The translations under genes were made by a program, and so were the position numbers. DNA of 64,000 nucleotides, from the NCBI RefSeq assembly GCF_016424485.1, contig NZ_JAELUP010000005.1, positions 124,001 through 188,000 on the forward strand, written 5' to 3'. Below the pieces are notes generated by a model that worked only from the letters and a program-made list of their open reading frames with translations, made no database searches and was not told the DNA's origin. How positions within the stretch are numbered: the stretch's first letter is position 1; each line of letters begins with the position of its first letter. The DNA comes from Paenibacillus roseus (lineage in GTDB: Bacteria > Bacillota > Bacilli > Paenibacillales > Paenibacillaceae). This document shows positions 50,776 to 60,939 of this stretch, in pieces.

Positions 50776-53700
50776 TTAGTTGCCGCCGACACGAGCAAGA
50801 TCTCGCATGTTGGCTTCAAAAGCCGCCAGCAAGGCTTCTTCGCCTTGTAGGCCCGAATCATGCATCTTCTGGATTTGTGCCATCATTCGCTTGTAATCCT
50901 TAGGAATGACTCGTACGAAATCGTTTAATGATGCTCTCCAGTCTGCCAGCACCTTCTCACCTACCGCACTTCCGGTATTGGCTGTATGGCGTTCAATATA
51001 GCCTTTGAGCTGCGCAATCTCCGCTTCATCATCAAGGCGCTCCAGCGCAACCATCTCCAGATTGCATTTCGGATAGAACTCGCCGGATGGATCATAGACG
51101 TAAGCAATACCGCCGGACATTCCCGCAGCAAAATTGCGACCCGTCTTGCCGAGTACAACAACGCGACCCCCGGTCATATACTCACAGCCATGATCGCCGA
51201 CACCTTCAACGACTACTGTCGCACCCGAGTTGCGCACGGCAAAGCGTTCTCCGGCGATACCGCGAATATAGGCCTCGCCGCCGGTAGCGCCGTACAGCGC
51301 CGTATTTCCGATAATAACATTGTCTTCAGCGGCAAATGTTGCTCTTGGCGATGGCGCTACAATAATTTTACCACCGGACAATCCTTTGCCGACATAGTCA
51401 TTGGAGTCGCCCTCAAGCGAAAGCGTAATTCCTTTAGGCAGGAATGCGCCAAAACTTTGTCCCGCCGAGCCTACGAAATGATAAGAGATCGTATCCTCCG
51501 GCAAGCCCTTCGCTCCGTAGCGGCGCGTGACTTCACTGCCCAGAATGGTACCCACAACACGGTTTGTATTGCCGATTGGCCATGAACCGCGCACAGACTC
51601 CGCATGATTCAGAGCAGCAGCCGCATGCGGCACAAGCTCTTGCATATCCAGAGACAGCTCCAGACCATGATTCTGCTCCTGGATACAACGGCGGGAAGCA
51701 TCCTCAGCCACCTCTGGCTGATGGAGCAACGGCGAGAGGTCGATGCCTTTCGCTTTATAATGATGAATCAGTTCCTTGGTCTCCAGCTTGTCGGAACGAC
51801 CTACCATCTCATCAAGCGTGCGGAAGCCAAGCTCAGCCATAACCTCACGCAGTTCCTGTGCAACGAACAGCATATAGTTGACGACATGGGATGGATCACC
51901 CATAAACTTCTTGCGAAGCTCCGGATTCTGAGTCGCTACCCCAACCGGGCAAGTATCCAATTGACAGACTCTCATCATAACGCAGCCTAATACAACAAGC
52001 GGAGCCGTGGAGAAGCCGAATTCCTCGGCGCCAAGCAATGCAGCAATCGCCAGATCGCGTCCATTCATCATCTTGCCGTCACATTCCACAACGACACGAT
52101 CGCGCAAATTGTTCAGCATCAGCGTCTGATGCGTCTCTGCCAGGCCCAACTCCCAAGGCAGACCTGCGTGTCGCATCGAAGCCATTGGAGAGGCGCCTGT
52201 CCCCCCGTCATAGCCGGAGATCAGGATCACATCTGCACGGCCTTTAGCAACGCCGGCAGCGATCGTTCCAACACCAACCTCGGACACGAGCTTGACGTTA
52301 ATGCGGGCACGAGGGTTGGCATTCTTCAAGTCATGAATCAGTTCCGCTAAGTCTTCAATTGAGTAAATATCATGATGCGGCGGCGGGGAAATCAAGCCAA
52401 CACCTGGAGTAGAGCCGCGTACCTCAGCAACCCAAGGATATACCTTGAGACCCGGAAGCTGTCCACCCTCGCCCGGCTTCGCGCCTTGCGCCATCTTGAT
52501 TTGAATCTCCTCGGCATTGACCAGATAGTTGCTCGTTACACCGAAGCGTCCCGATGCCACCTGCTTGATAGCACTGCGTCTGGAATCGCCGTTGCTGTCC
52601 GGGATATTGCGAGCCGGGTCCTCCCCGCCTTCGCCAGTATTGGATTTGCCGCCAATACGGTTCATCGCAATCGCCAGACTTTCATGCGCTTCCTTGCTGA
52701 TCGAGCCGTAAGACATCGCACCGGTTTTGAACCGTTTGACGATTGACTCTACACTTTCCACTTCCTCCAGCGGAACGGACCCGCCATCATGACGGAAGGA
52801 AAGAAGCGAGCGCAGCGTCAGGAACTTCTTGTCCTCGCCTTGTACGAGGGCGGAGAACTTTTTGTACAGATTATAGTCATTTGCACGGCAAGCCATCTGC
52901 AGCGTATGGATGGTCTGCGGGCTGAACAAGTGATCTTCGCCATCCTTGCGCCATTGGTACTCGCCGCCGGAGTCGAGCTCTTTCTCTGTCCCTTCCTTGC
53001 TGTCAAAAGCATGGCGATGTGCTTTGAGCGTATCTGCCGCAATGACATCAAGTCCAACGCCCCCAATACGCGATGGCGTCCAAGTGAAATATTCTTCAAT
53101 CAGCTCTTCTTTCAAGCCGACAGCTTCAAAAATTTGCGCGCCGCGATAAGACTGAATCGTCGAAATCCCCATCTTGGACAAGATTTTGACAATCCCTTTG
53201 GTCGCAGCCTTGATATAATTTTTGACCGCCTTCTCATGGGTAACGCCTGTGAGCATTCCCTGACGGATCATATCATCCAGCGTCTCGAAAGCCAGATAAG
53301 GGTTCACTGCGCTTACGCCGTAGCCAAGCAGCAATGCATAATGGTGTACTTCGCGAGGTTCGCCGGACTCCAGCAGAATACTGACCTGCGTACGCGTTCC
53401 CTGCCGAATGAGATGATGGTGCAGGGAAGATACGGCAAGCAGAGCCGGAATCGCTGCATTTTCCTTATCCACTCCACGATCGGAAAGAATAATAATATTG
53501 TGACCCTTGGCAATAATACGGTCCGCAGCTTGGCACATCTCGGCAATCGCATCACGCAAGCCTTCTTCCCCTTTGTCTGCCAGGAAGAAGATCGGCAGGG
53601 TGATCGATTTGAAGCCTGGACGACGGACATGACGCAGCTTCGCGAAATCTTCATTAGATAACACCGGTGTAGCCAGTCGGATATGGCGGCAACTCTCCGG

Positions 53701-55380
53701 CTCCGGATTGAGCAAGTTGCGCTCCGGCCCGATTGTCGTTCCGGTCGACGTAATAATTTCTTCACGGATTGCGTCGATCGGCGGATTCGTAACCTGAGCG
53801 AACAATTGCTTGAAGTAATTGTACAACCGCTGTGGCTTTTCAGACAGGACAGCAAGCGGCGCATCGTACCCCATCGAGCCTATTGGCTCTACCCCGCTGC
53901 CGGCCATCGGCTCCAGCACTTTGCGCAAATCTTCAAATGTATAACCGAACGCATGCTGGCGGGTCTGCACTGTCGCATGATCCGGCTCCGGCAATTCCGG
54001 CGCATCCGGCAGCTCATCAAGCCCGATGAGGTGCTCATCAAGCCACTCACGGTACGGATTGCCCGAAGCAATCTCGGACTTCACTTCCTCGTCGGAAATA
54101 ATACGGCCTTCCTTCGTATCCACGAGCAGAATGCGTCCTGGACGCAGACGGTCCTTGTACAGCACATTTTCCGGCTCGACGTATACGGTACCCGCTTCGG
54201 AGCCAAGAATGATAACGTCATCCTTCGTGACATAATAACGGGCTGGACGCAAACCATTGCGGTCAAGCAGAGCGCCGATTTGCGTACCGTCGGTGAACGC
54301 CATCGCTGCCGGGCCATCCCACGGCTCCATCAGCGTGCTGTGGTATTCGTAGAATGCTTTTTTATTCTCGTCCATGCTTTCATGGTTGGACCATGGTTCT
54401 GGAACCATCATCATCGCTACATGTGTGAGCGGGCGCCCGGACAGATACAAAAATTCCAATGTATTGTCGAACATCGCCGTATCCGATCCGTCCGGATTGA
54501 TAACCGGCTTGATTTTAGCCATATCTTCACCGAAAAGCTCGGTTGCAAACAGTGTCTGACGAGCATGCATCCAATTGACATTGCCGCGCAGGGTGTTAAT
54601 TTCTCCGTTATGAATCATATAACGGTACGGATGGGCACGCTCCCAGCTCGGGAAGGTGTTCGTACTGAAGCGGGAGTGAACAAGCGCAATTGCCGTTTCA
54701 ACCGACTCGTCATTCAGCTCGACATAGAATGAACGAACCTGCTCCGTTGTAAGCATTCCCTTATATACGATCTTCTTGCTGGAGAAGCTAGGGAAATAGA
54801 ACATGTCCCCGCCTTCAAGTCCCGCATAACGGATTGACAGTTCCGCACGTTTGCGAACCACATACAGCTTGCGCTCGAACGCCAGCTCGCCTTCAATGTC
54901 CGCCGATCTCTGGACAAATACTTGTCTGACGAACGGCTTGGCAGCCTTGGCCGAATCGCCAAGCTTTCCGTCGTAAGTAGGGACCGTCCGCCATCCGATC
55001 AGGGTTTGGCCCTCCTCACGGATAATCCCCTCCAGAATTCGCTCATGCTCGGCACGGAGTTGCTCATCCTGGGGAAGGAACACCATGCCGACCGCATAGT
55101 TCCCTTCCTCCGGAAGCTCCATTCCCAGCTTTCTCAGCTCATTCGCAAAGAAAGTATGCGGGATTTGCAGCAAGATACCTGCTCCGTCGCCAGTGTTCGG
55201 CTCACTGCCCTGACCGCCGCGATGCTCCATATTCTCCAGCACAGTAAGCGCCTGGAGAACGATACTGTGTGATTTCCGTCCTTTTATATTGGCTACAAAG
55301 CCCATGCCGCAAGCATCTTTCTCAAATTGCGGATCATAGAGGCCCTGCTTCGGCGGCAAACCGATACGTTTTTCTGTCAT
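50776..55380 (-). CDS. gltB: Glutamate synthase large subunit
   Basis: A 1534-residue glutamine-dependent glutamate synthase (GOGAT) alpha subunit. After a 23-residue propeptide comes the catalytic Cys24 in [14 protein letters not shown] (class II amidotransferase), then the central domain, the FMN-binding synthase domain ([19 protein letters not shown]) and the 3Fe-4S cysteines in [15 protein letters not shown]; the C-terminal GXGXG beta-helix ends the protein. It makes two glutamates from glutamine and 2-oxoglutarate. The gltD small-subunit gene is not adjacent. It has a 460-bp leader with a stable hairpin (55525-55576). Confidence 0.98.
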   Translation of the reverse strand: MTEKRIGLPPKQGLYDPQFEKDACGMGFVANIKGRKSHSIVLQALTVLENMEHRGGQGSEPNTGDGAGILLQIPHTFFANELRKLGMELPEEGNYAVGMVFLPQDEQLRAEHERILEGIIREEGQTLIGWRTVPTYDGKLGDSAKAAKPFVRQVFVQRSADIEGELAFERKLYVVRKRAELSIRYAGLEGGDMFYFPSFSSKKIVYKGMLTTEQVRSFYVELNDESVETAIALVHSRFSTNTFPSWERAHPYRYMIHNGEINTLRGNVNWMHARQTLFATELFGEDMAKIKPVINPDGSDTAMFDNTLEFLYLSGRPLTHVAMMMVPEPWSNHESMDENKKAFYEYHSTLMEPWDGPAAMAFTDGTQIGALLDRNGLRPARYYVTKDDVIILGSEAGTVYVEPENVLYKDRLRPGRILLVDTKEGRIISDEEVKSEIASGNPYREWLDEHLIGLDELPDAPELPEPDHATVQTRQHAFGYTFEDLRKVLEPMAGSGVEPIGSMGYDAPLAVLSEKPQRLYNYFKQLFAQVTNPPIDAIREEIITSTGTTIGPERNLLNPEPESCRHIRLATPVLSNEDFAKLRHVRRPGFKSITLPIFFLADKGEEGLRDAIAEMCQAADRIIAKGHNIIILSDRGVDKENAAIPALLAVSSLHHHLIRQGTRTQVSILLESGEPREVHHYALLLGYGVSAVNPYLAFETLDDMIRQGMLTGVTHEKAVKNYIKAATKGIVKILSKMGISTIQSYRGAQIFEAVGLKEELIEEYFTWTPSRIGGVGLDVIAADTLKAHRHAFDSKEGTEKELDSGGEYQWRKDGEDHLFSPQTIHTLQMACRANDYNLYKKFSALVQGEDKKFLTLRSLLSFRHDGGSVPLEEVESVESIVKRFKTGAMSYGSISKEAHESLAIAMNRIGGKSNTGEGGEDPARNIPDSNGDSRRSAIKQVASGRFGVTSNYLVNAEEIQIKMAQGAKPGEGGQLPGLKVYPWVAEVRGSTPGVGLISPPPHHDIYSIEDLAELIHDLKNANPRARINVKLVSEVGVGTIAAGVAKGRADVILISGYDGGTGASPMASMRHAGLPWELGLAETHQTLMLNNLRDRVVVECDGKMMNGRDLAIAALLGAEEFGFSTAPLVVLGCVMMRVCQLDTCPVGVATQNPELRKKFMGDPSHVVNYMLFVAQELREVMAELGFRTLDEMVGRSDKLETKELIHHYKAKGIDLSPLLHQPEVAEDASRRCIQEQNHGLELSLDMQELVPHAAAALNHAESVRGSWPIGNTNRVVGTILGSEVTRRYGAKGLPEDTISYHFVGSAGQSFGAFLPKGITLSLEGDSNDYVGKGLSGGKIIVAPSPRATFAAEDNVIIGNTALYGATGGEAYIRGIAGERFAVRNSGATVVVEGVGDHGCEYMTGGRVVVLGKTGRNFAAGMSGGIAYVYDPSGEFYPKCNLEMVALERLDDEAEIAQLKGYIERHTANTGSAVGEKVLADWRASLNDFVRVIPKDYKRMMAQIQKMHDSGLQGEEALLAAFEANMRDLARVGGN

Positions 55381-55524
55381 CTTGTTGCAACCTTTCTATT
55401 AGAAGATTTTGTTGCATAGGAAATTTTGCAGCCGGTTGGAACGCCGTCACAGGCATTGAGCACCGTAATTGAACATTCCGCATTATTTTCCGCTTCAAAT
55501 CCGACCGCGTTTGTCATAAAATGG

Positions 55525-55576
55525 TGCAAGGGGGTCCTAGCGTCACCAGCAACAACAAATGACGCTCTCCCGTGCA
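55525..55576 (-). promoter_or_regulatory. Structured leader element upstream of gltB
   Basis: On the minus strand TGCACGGG pairs with CCCCCTTGCA, enclosing a perfect AGCGTCA-N14-TGACGCT hairpin. It is 145-195 nt upstream of the gltB ATG. I do not recognise a riboswitch family; the remaining leader 55381-55524 and 55577-55841 shows no gene I would support. Confidence 0.4.
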
Positions 55577-55841
55577 GTTGTCCTCTGCCGCTTGCTATCA
55601 ACTATAATGAAGTCAACAGCTGGGAAGCGCATCTTATTAAGTGTGTTATTTATTTTAACATCCCCCCATAGTGATAGCAATTTAATATTTTTATGAACAG
55701 GTAAGGAATCTTTTATCGAGACTACTTTGTCCTCATACCTGCCATATAAAAGAACGAAAAGCTTACCTAGTAAGAGAATTATTCGTTTTTTAAGACAAGT
55801 TTCTAGATTTTATTCCAATATATCAGAAGGATGTGTCTAAA

Positions 55842-57191
55842 ATGTATAGCAAGTTCAGGAAAAAAGCTCCCAAAGCTGCGGCTGTCATGCTGTCAACCGC
55901 ACTCATCACCGGCAGTCTAGGACTGTCTCTCCTTGCTGTCCCGGTCCAGGCAAACACTAGTGGCGGATATGCGGTGTCAGCGGCTGCCGCTGTGCCAACT
56001 GCCAAAGTCCATTCCACTTATCGAATTGTGGCAATTGGCGACTCGTTAACTGCAGGCTACGAGCCTGGGATGAACCTGACATCCGTTCCTTACGGCTTTG
56101 TGGAGCGGGTGTATGAGCAGGCGTTGTTCAGAAGCCGTGCTGCCTACAGCAATTATGGCATTCTCGGTTTGAAGCTGGACGGACTGCAACGTTGGCTGAA
56201 GGCGACAGAAAGTGGACAGACGATTACAGCAGATGGCATTCAGCCTTCCCTGCCAGATCCTCGGGCGGAGCAAATTGCCTCACAAACATCCAAGCTGCAA
56301 CAGGAGCTCAAGCAAGCGGATTTGGTTCTCATCTCTATCGGGGGCAACGACTTCCGCGGACTGCTCGCACAAATCCCATCAGGCAGAAGCGTCTCCGACG
56401 AATGGCTCAAGCAAGAGCTGGACCGCTATGAGGCTTCTCTGGAAGCTTCCATACGCTCCATCCTGACGCTTCAGCCCAAGGCGCAGATCGTAATTTCCGA
56501 CCAGTATTCACCCGTCCCGGATATGCCTGTTGTACTTGCAGTACTTGGGCTTGATAACAAGGAAGGCCTAACCGACAACTACCAATACTTGCTGGATGCG
56601 GCAAAGAAACTGAAAGAACGCCTGGAGCACCTTACCGCGCGAATTGCCAAAGAAGGCTATCAGGTCCAAGGCGCCTACTCCTCGGAATCTTTCATTAATA
56701 GGGAAAATACTGCGACTTATATAACCAAAGGTGATATCCACCCGACTCAGAAGGGATATGCCTACATGGCCGAAGCGTTCACCAAGACTGTCTGGGGAGA
56801 GACGCTTGCTGTTGCCGAGCGTCCAGAGAATGTTGAAATTTCCATTGTCGTTGACGGCAAGGAGCTGATCAATCCGAACAAACCGGTTTTAAAGTCCGGA
56901 CGGACCTATGTTGCTTTTCGTGACATAGCTGATGCAATGAAAGCAACGACTCAGTGGGATAACAAGACAAGTACTGTCACAATTACTTACGGCGAGAATG
57001 TAGTGGCGATCAAAATCGGAGAATCTGCCATGACGGTCAACGGAAAAAAAGTAGCGATTGATTCCCCCGCTTTCCTTCATAAGGTAGGCAAAGAGCAAAA
57101 AACGTATGTTCCGCTGGCCGTACTGGCTGATGGTCTGGGGTTCCAGGTCGAATACCGGGCCCCGTTGAAAACGGCATTCATTAATAAGTAA
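55842..57191 (+). CDS. Secreted SGNH hydrolase with C-terminal copper amine oxidase-like domain
   Basis: A 449-residue exported protein. A basic start and hydrophobic stretch (VMLSTALITGSLGLSLLAVPVQA) form the signal peptide. Residues 60-310 are a GDSL/SGNH esterase: IVAIGDSLTAGYEP (Ser), ISIGGNDFRG (Gly and Asn blocks) and GDIHPTQKGYAYMAEAF (Asp and His). The last 120 residues carry a Cu_amine_oxidN1-type repeat (VDGKELINPNKPVLKSGRTYVAFRDIADAM and YVPLAVLADGLGFQVEY), a wall-associated module frequent in Paenibacillus. ATG 55842 follows AGAAGGA; a GTG three codons earlier is too near. Probably a lipase/esterase of surface polymers. Confidence 0.92.
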   Translation: MYSKFRKKAPKAAAVMLSTALITGSLGLSLLAVPVQANTSGGYAVSAAAAVPTAKVHSTYRIVAIGDSLTAGYEPGMNLTSVPYGFVERVYEQALFRSRAAYSNYGILGLKLDGLQRWLKATESGQTITADGIQPSLPDPRAEQIASQTSKLQQELKQADLVLISIGGNDFRGLLAQIPSGRSVSDEWLKQELDRYEASLEASIRSILTLQPKAQIVISDQYSPVPDMPVVLAVLGLDNKEGLTDNYQYLLDAAKKLKERLEHLTARIAKEGYQVQGAYSSESFINRENTATYITKGDIHPTQKGYAYMAEAFTKTVWGETLAVAERPENVEISIVVDGKELINPNKPVLKSGRTYVAFRDIADAMKATTQWDNKTSTVTITYGENVVAIKIGESAMTVNGKKVAIDSPAFLHKVGKEQKTYVPLAVLADGLGFQVEYRAPLKTAFINK

Positions 57192-57196
57192 AACGG

Positions 57197-57595
57197 CTAT
57201 TTCCTGGGCGCATAGTCTTTCCGCAATTCCGCGAGCTGTTTCAGACCTTGTTCCGCCCAGCGGCGGAGCCGGTCAAGCTTGTGCCATTCCGCCTCAAGAG
57301 CGGCTTCCAGCGAACTCGCGTAGTCCGGCAGCTCTCCGTGGAAAGGCTGAAGATCGCGTGTAAGCGCCCAGGCTTTCTCGGTATAGCTTAAGGCTCTGCG
57401 CTCATGGAAAATCGCCACGTCAGGGTCCTGCGGATGATGAAGATCGCCCTGCTCCGGGTGTTTGAGGACAGCCAAAACTTTAACAAGCGAGCGCTGTCCG
57501 CTCATCTCGACCAGTTCGCCTGCATAAATTCCCGACTTATAAGCCAGTTTCACCCTATCGCCTGTATGAAATATCTGGTTCTGCAGCTCAGACAA
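57197..57595 (-). CDS. kapB: Kinase-associated lipoprotein B-like protein KapB
   Basis: A 132-residue protein of the KapB family (PF08810). GDRVKLAYKSGIYAGELVEM, VKVLAVLKHPEQGDLHHPQ and FHERRALSYTEKAW are the family blocks. In B. subtilis KapB is needed for KinB-driven phosphorelay entry into sporulation. Here there is no lipoprotein signal, and no kinB gene adjacent. It is convergent with the SGNH gene, six bases apart. Confidence 0.9.
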   Translation of the reverse strand: MSELQNQIFHTGDRVKLAYKSGIYAGELVEMSGQRSLVKVLAVLKHPEQGDLHHPQDPDVAIFHERRALSYTEKAWALTRDLQPFHGELPDYASSLEAALEAEWHKLDRLRRWAEQGLKQLAELRKDYAPRK

Positions 57596-57737
57596 CTGAA
57601 CACCTCCTGATCAATCGTATCCTTGTAATTTATAATTTTAACATATTTTAAGGTTTGCAGCACATTCAAAACCTAATCTGATCTTGTCTAAGCGGTTACG
57701 AAGTCGTAATATGGTATTAGGAAAAGTAGGTGAGAAG

Positions 57738-58850
57738 ATGCGTAAGAAAAGAGTGCTTCTGCTTTCTGAAGGGTTCGGTTCTGGACATACCCAAGCCGCT
57801 TATGCGCTGGCCTCAGGCTTGAGAGAACTCAGTCCGGCTATAAAGACACGCGTAATTGAATTGGGCAAATTCCTTAATCCGGTTGTCGGTCCCTGGATAA
57901 CGTCTGCATACCGCAAGACGGTCAGCAAGCAGCCCAAGCTGGTCGGCATGATGTACCGCACCCAGTATAACAAGTCGCTCAACCGGTTTACCCAGCTTGC
58001 GCTTCACCGGATCTTTTATACACAGACTTCCCAAGTTATCTCTCAGCTTAAGCCTGATCTGATCGTGTGCACCCACCCTCTGCCCAACGCTGTCGTTTCC
58101 AGGCTGAAGCGGCTTGGCTTGGATGTCCCTTTATATACGCTTATAACGGATTATGATGCCCATGGAACCTGGACCAGCCCTGAAGTAAACAAGTACCTGG
58201 TATCCACAGCTTTGGTCAAGAAAAAGCTGATGTCGCATGGCGTTCCGAATAGCCGAATTGAAGTAACCGGCATCCCTGTGCATCCGAACTTCTGGACGAC
58301 TTATGATAAAACCGAGCTGCAGAGCCAATTCGAACTGTCCCCCCTCCCTACCGTACTCATTATGGGCGGCGGCTGGGGGCTTTTGAGCCGCAACTCGCTG
58401 TTTGAGTATATGACCAGATGGCGTGACAGCATTCAGATGATCTTCTGCGTAGGAACCAATGTGAAGGCGCGGGAGTCCATGCTGTCCAATGAAAAGTTCT
58501 GTCATCCCAATATCAAAGTATTGGGCTTTACGAAAGAGATCAGCAAGTTGATGGATGTCTCCGACCTGCTGATTACGAAGCCAGGCGGCATGACCTGTAC
58601 GGAAGGGATGAGCAAGGGCATTCCCATGCTGTTTTATGAGCCGATCCCCGGCCAGGAGGATGAGAACTGCGAGTACTTCATACAGAACGGGTTCGGAGAA
58701 ATGTTTCAGAAAGATACGGTGGAACACTGGTTTTCCTTGCTGCAGGAACCTTATGCAGCTGGGCAGACCCGCCGAGACCTGCTTACAAAACGCAATCAAT
58801 ATTACGATCCGATGCAATGCCCGCGGGCGGTACTTGAGATGATGCCCTGA
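57738..58850 (+). CDS. Diacylglycerol glucosyltransferase-like protein (MGDG synthase/GT28 family)
   Basis: A 370-residue GT-B enzyme. The N-terminal MGDG synthase domain has LLLSEGFGSGHTQAAYALASGL and DLIVCTHPLPNAVVSRL, LITDYDAHGTW; the C-terminal domain has LIMGGGWGLLSRN, LITKPGGMTCTEGMSKGIPMLFYEPIPGQEDEN, the UDP-sugar binding block. The family includes UgtP/YpfP, which makes glucosyl-diacylglycerol for lipoteichoic acid anchors. ATG 57738 follows AGGTGAGAAG. A terminator follows. Confidence 0.92.
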   Translation: MRKKRVLLLSEGFGSGHTQAAYALASGLRELSPAIKTRVIELGKFLNPVVGPWITSAYRKTVSKQPKLVGMMYRTQYNKSLNRFTQLALHRIFYTQTSQVISQLKPDLIVCTHPLPNAVVSRLKRLGLDVPLYTLITDYDAHGTWTSPEVNKYLVSTALVKKKLMSHGVPNSRIEVTGIPVHPNFWTTYDKTELQSQFELSPLPTVLIMGGGWGLLSRNSLFEYMTRWRDSIQMIFCVGTNVKARESMLSNEKFCHPNIKVLGFTKEISKLMDVSDLLITKPGGMTCTEGMSKGIPMLFYEPIPGQEDENCEYFIQNGFGEMFQKDTVEHWFSLLQEPYAAGQTRRDLLTKRNQYYDPMQCPRAVLEMMP

Positions 58851-58897
58851 TAGCGGACGTCTAAAGTTGATTGGCATCGTGTTCGTTCAACGTATCG

Positions 58898-58926
58898 GGA
58901 GCCTTCCTTCAGTGGCTCCTTTTTTG
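58898..58926 (+). terminator. Intrinsic terminator after the glycosyltransferase gene
   Basis: GGAGCC and GGCTCC with a 10-nt loop and seven T. Confidence 0.9.
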
Positions 58927-59138
58927 TTGTGTTTTATTTTCCCCAAGCTAGTCTCCTCCATTTCCCAGGACGATCTAAAGCTCTAATGACTATTCCTAAA
59001 AATTTACTTATCGTTTCCATCTTTTTGAGGTATAATTTTCCACAAGAGAAAATTTTAAATAAAAATGATTCTTTCACAGTAAAATTAGCTGTAATATTCC
59101 ATTATCCTTAAAACTCATCGACAGGGAGGAAAACGGTT

Positions 59139-59339
59139 ATGTTTATTGAACTGGCTTTAGACATGTCTTCAGAAGAGAGAATTATGTTTATGGTGCTGGG
59201 AGTTATGAATTTCGGCCTGCTGATTCACTTGAACCACCTTGAAGTCAAAAGAAGAGCAAAACGCGGGGATAAACAAAACCTCGGCATGAAACAATTGCCT
59301 GTCAAGAGCAAATTCATGTTTAAAAGCCCCAGAAAGTAA
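59139..59339 (+). CDS. Small hypothetical protein with a hydrophobic segment, 66 aa
   Basis: A short rightward gene with a good ribosome site (AGGGAGGAAAA before the ATG). Residues 14-32 (RIMFMVLGVMNFGLLIHLNHL) are hydrophobic, followed by a strongly basic tail (VKRRAKRGDK...). It may be a small single-span membrane protein. I do not recognise a family. The 288-bp stretch before it, from 58851, holds the terminator and an AT-rich promoter region. Confidence 0.6.
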   Translation: MFIELALDMSSEERIMFMVLGVMNFGLLIHLNHLEVKRRAKRGDKQNLGMKQLPVKSKFMFKSPRK

Positions 59340-59369
59340 TTCTGGAGCTTGAATTTTGAGCAAAATGGT

Positions 59370-60152
59370 TTACGACACACTTCCCCCAAAAAGGAAGCGA
59401 TACTCCCAGTGCTTGCCCTGGATGGAATCTATGCGAACACCGCCGGAGGCTTTTGAATAGGTATGCAGCACTTGCCCGTTGCCGAGGTAAATTCCGACAT
59501 GGGTGATTTTTGCCTTGGATTTGTTAACGCCATTATACGACGCTTTAGACGTGCCTTTGTAATCCATGAAGAACATCAAATCCCCACGTTTTAAGTTGCT
59601 CCATGATTTAGAAGTCTTCCCGATCTTCTTCACATAGTCCCCTTGTTGCCGGGAATCGGCAGGAAGCTGAAGATCCATTCCATCAAGAAATGCCCTTCTG
59701 ACAAAGGACGAGCAATCAAATTCTTTTGTAGAGTTGCGATCTGCTCCGAATTTATAAGATGCGCCCAAATATTTCATTCCTGCTGAAATGGCCTGCTCAT
59801 AAGAGCGAACCGGAGCTTTCTTCGCCTGCTCCGATTGTTTCGGCTGCTGTGGGCTACTGCCTCCACTAGCAGGCGGCTCCGAGACTAAACTTATGTATTT
59901 TGCATTGGAGGATACATAGCCGGTCTCTCCTTGACGGTCTTTAACTTTATACCAATAAGCATTGACCTGCTCCAGTACCTGAACTTGCTCGCCTGATTTC
60001 AAATAGTACTTAACCTGAGAGGTGGTGTTCGGTGAGGTGCGGAAACTGACGGAGGACTGAATTTGTGCTTGTCCCACCGCAGCATTGGCTGTCAAGGGGA
60101 TCGTAGCCGATGCAATCGCCACTGCTATTGCAACGCTCCATATCTTTTTCAT
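59370..60152 (-). CDS. Secreted SH3 and NlpC/P60 domain peptidoglycan hydrolase
   Basis: A 260-residue exported endopeptidase. It has a signal peptide ending near ANAAVGQAQ, an SH3b domain at about 35-90 (SFRTSPNTTSQVKYYLKSGEQVQVL), a Pro/Gln/Ser linker and an NlpC/P60 domain with catalytic Cys in FDCSSFVRRAF and His in THVGIYLGNGQVLH. It probably cleaves gamma-D-Glu-meso-DAP stem bonds. ATG 60152 has GGAGG eight bases before it; the TTG five codons earlier was rejected. Confidence 0.94.
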   Translation of the reverse strand: MKKIWSVAIAVAIASATIPLTANAAVGQAQIQSSVSFRTSPNTTSQVKYYLKSGEQVQVLEQVNAYWYKVKDRQGETGYVSSNAKYISLVSEPPASGGSSPQQPKQSEQAKKAPVRSYEQAISAGMKYLGASYKFGADRNSTKEFDCSSFVRRAFLDGMDLQLPADSRQQGDYVKKIGKTSKSWSNLKRGDLMFFMDYKGTSKASYNGVNKSKAKITHVGIYLGNGQVLHTYSKASGGVRIDSIQGKHWEYRFLFGGSVS

Positions 60153-60628
60153 GATGCTCGCCTCCAATATTAAATTGTAGACCTCTTAATAAATCTGCGT
60201 CTGCCAGCGGAATTGGCTTCCACTGGGCTGTTATCTTGTGGTCATAGGGGTAGTAGTGCGATTATCCAACGGCCCTCCAATCCTCTAAAAGCTGTATTTC
60301 ACCTCTCATTCTATTAGCCCAAACATCGGCAGACATCCGGCATAAGTCTCATTTACATTCCTTCCATAATTAACACTGGTTAATATTTCTTCCTTTTCCT
60401 CTCAAACTTAAGGACTGCGATTTCCTCTTAAAACACGCTTCAACCCTTGCTGCAGCTGGATTAGCGTCTATCTCCTGCCCTCGCGTAATCATTCAGAAAT
60501 GAAAATAAAATTAGTTCCAAAGCATGATTTACCAACCTTATCATCTAGGACCAGGAATAAATTGGAATCGACTGATCTGTATCCAAAGTTCGATACACCT
60601 TCCCATTCAATCTCTGTAAGCAAATAAA

Positions 60629-60656
60629 AAAGCCTGCGCAACCGCTACTCACGGCT
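60629..60656 (-). terminator. Weak intrinsic terminator candidate
   Basis: On the minus strand AAGCC...GGCTT with partial inner pairing is followed by TTTTATTT. It lies downstream of repeat copy 2 and of the CDF gene. From 60153 to 60628 I see no gene. Confidence 0.4.
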
Positions 60657-60694
60657 TCACAGACTGTCATGATAAGAATTTTATTTTTTTGCGG

Positions 60695-60903
60695 CTCAAG
60701 ACCAAAATTAGTGGTTGACCTCTATGTGGAGGGGACTCTGCGTGGCAGAGGATTTTTCCGATCGCTGTTAAAGCCCGATTCCTTTATTTCATGGAGGTTT
60801 GCAGGGGAATCAGGCTTTAAAGGCGACCACTTTCGTTTCTCCAGAATTCCTCTGCCCCTTCGCTGCTATCTCCTCTATGTCAACCACTAATTTTTAGATT
60901 GAG
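60695..60903. repeat. Structured repeat element, copy 2
   Basis: Outer 16-bp perfect inverted repeat AAAATTAGTGGTTGAC (60704-60719 with 60879-60894), bounded by CTCAA/TTGAG; next stem GGCAGAGGA / TCCTCTGCC (60744-60752, 60848-60856); invariant TTTTTCCGATCGCTGTT (60753-60769); a 13-bp stem AAAGCCCGATTCC / GGAATCAGGCTTT (one mismatch); then AAAGGCGACCACTTTCGTTTCTCCAGAAT-type block. Same layout and orientation as copy 1, with different stem sequences. Confidence 0.85.
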
Positions 60904-60939
60904 TCTTTTTTGAAGCGGCAAAATTCGAGCCTTATTCTT

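Noticed and set aside
52789..54732. Two long rightward open frames opposite gltB
   Set aside because: They arise on the reverse of a strongly biased 4.6-kb gene; no ribosome site or recognisable domain.
55377..55601. 74-codon leftward frame in the gltB leader
   Set aside because: It spans the structured leader and overlaps the gltB start without a convincing ribosome site.
60585..60610. GTATC-N8-GATAC inverted repeat near 60590
   Set aside because: Half-sites are in the opposite order and spacing from the GATAC-N5-GTAWC motif, and no promoter is near.
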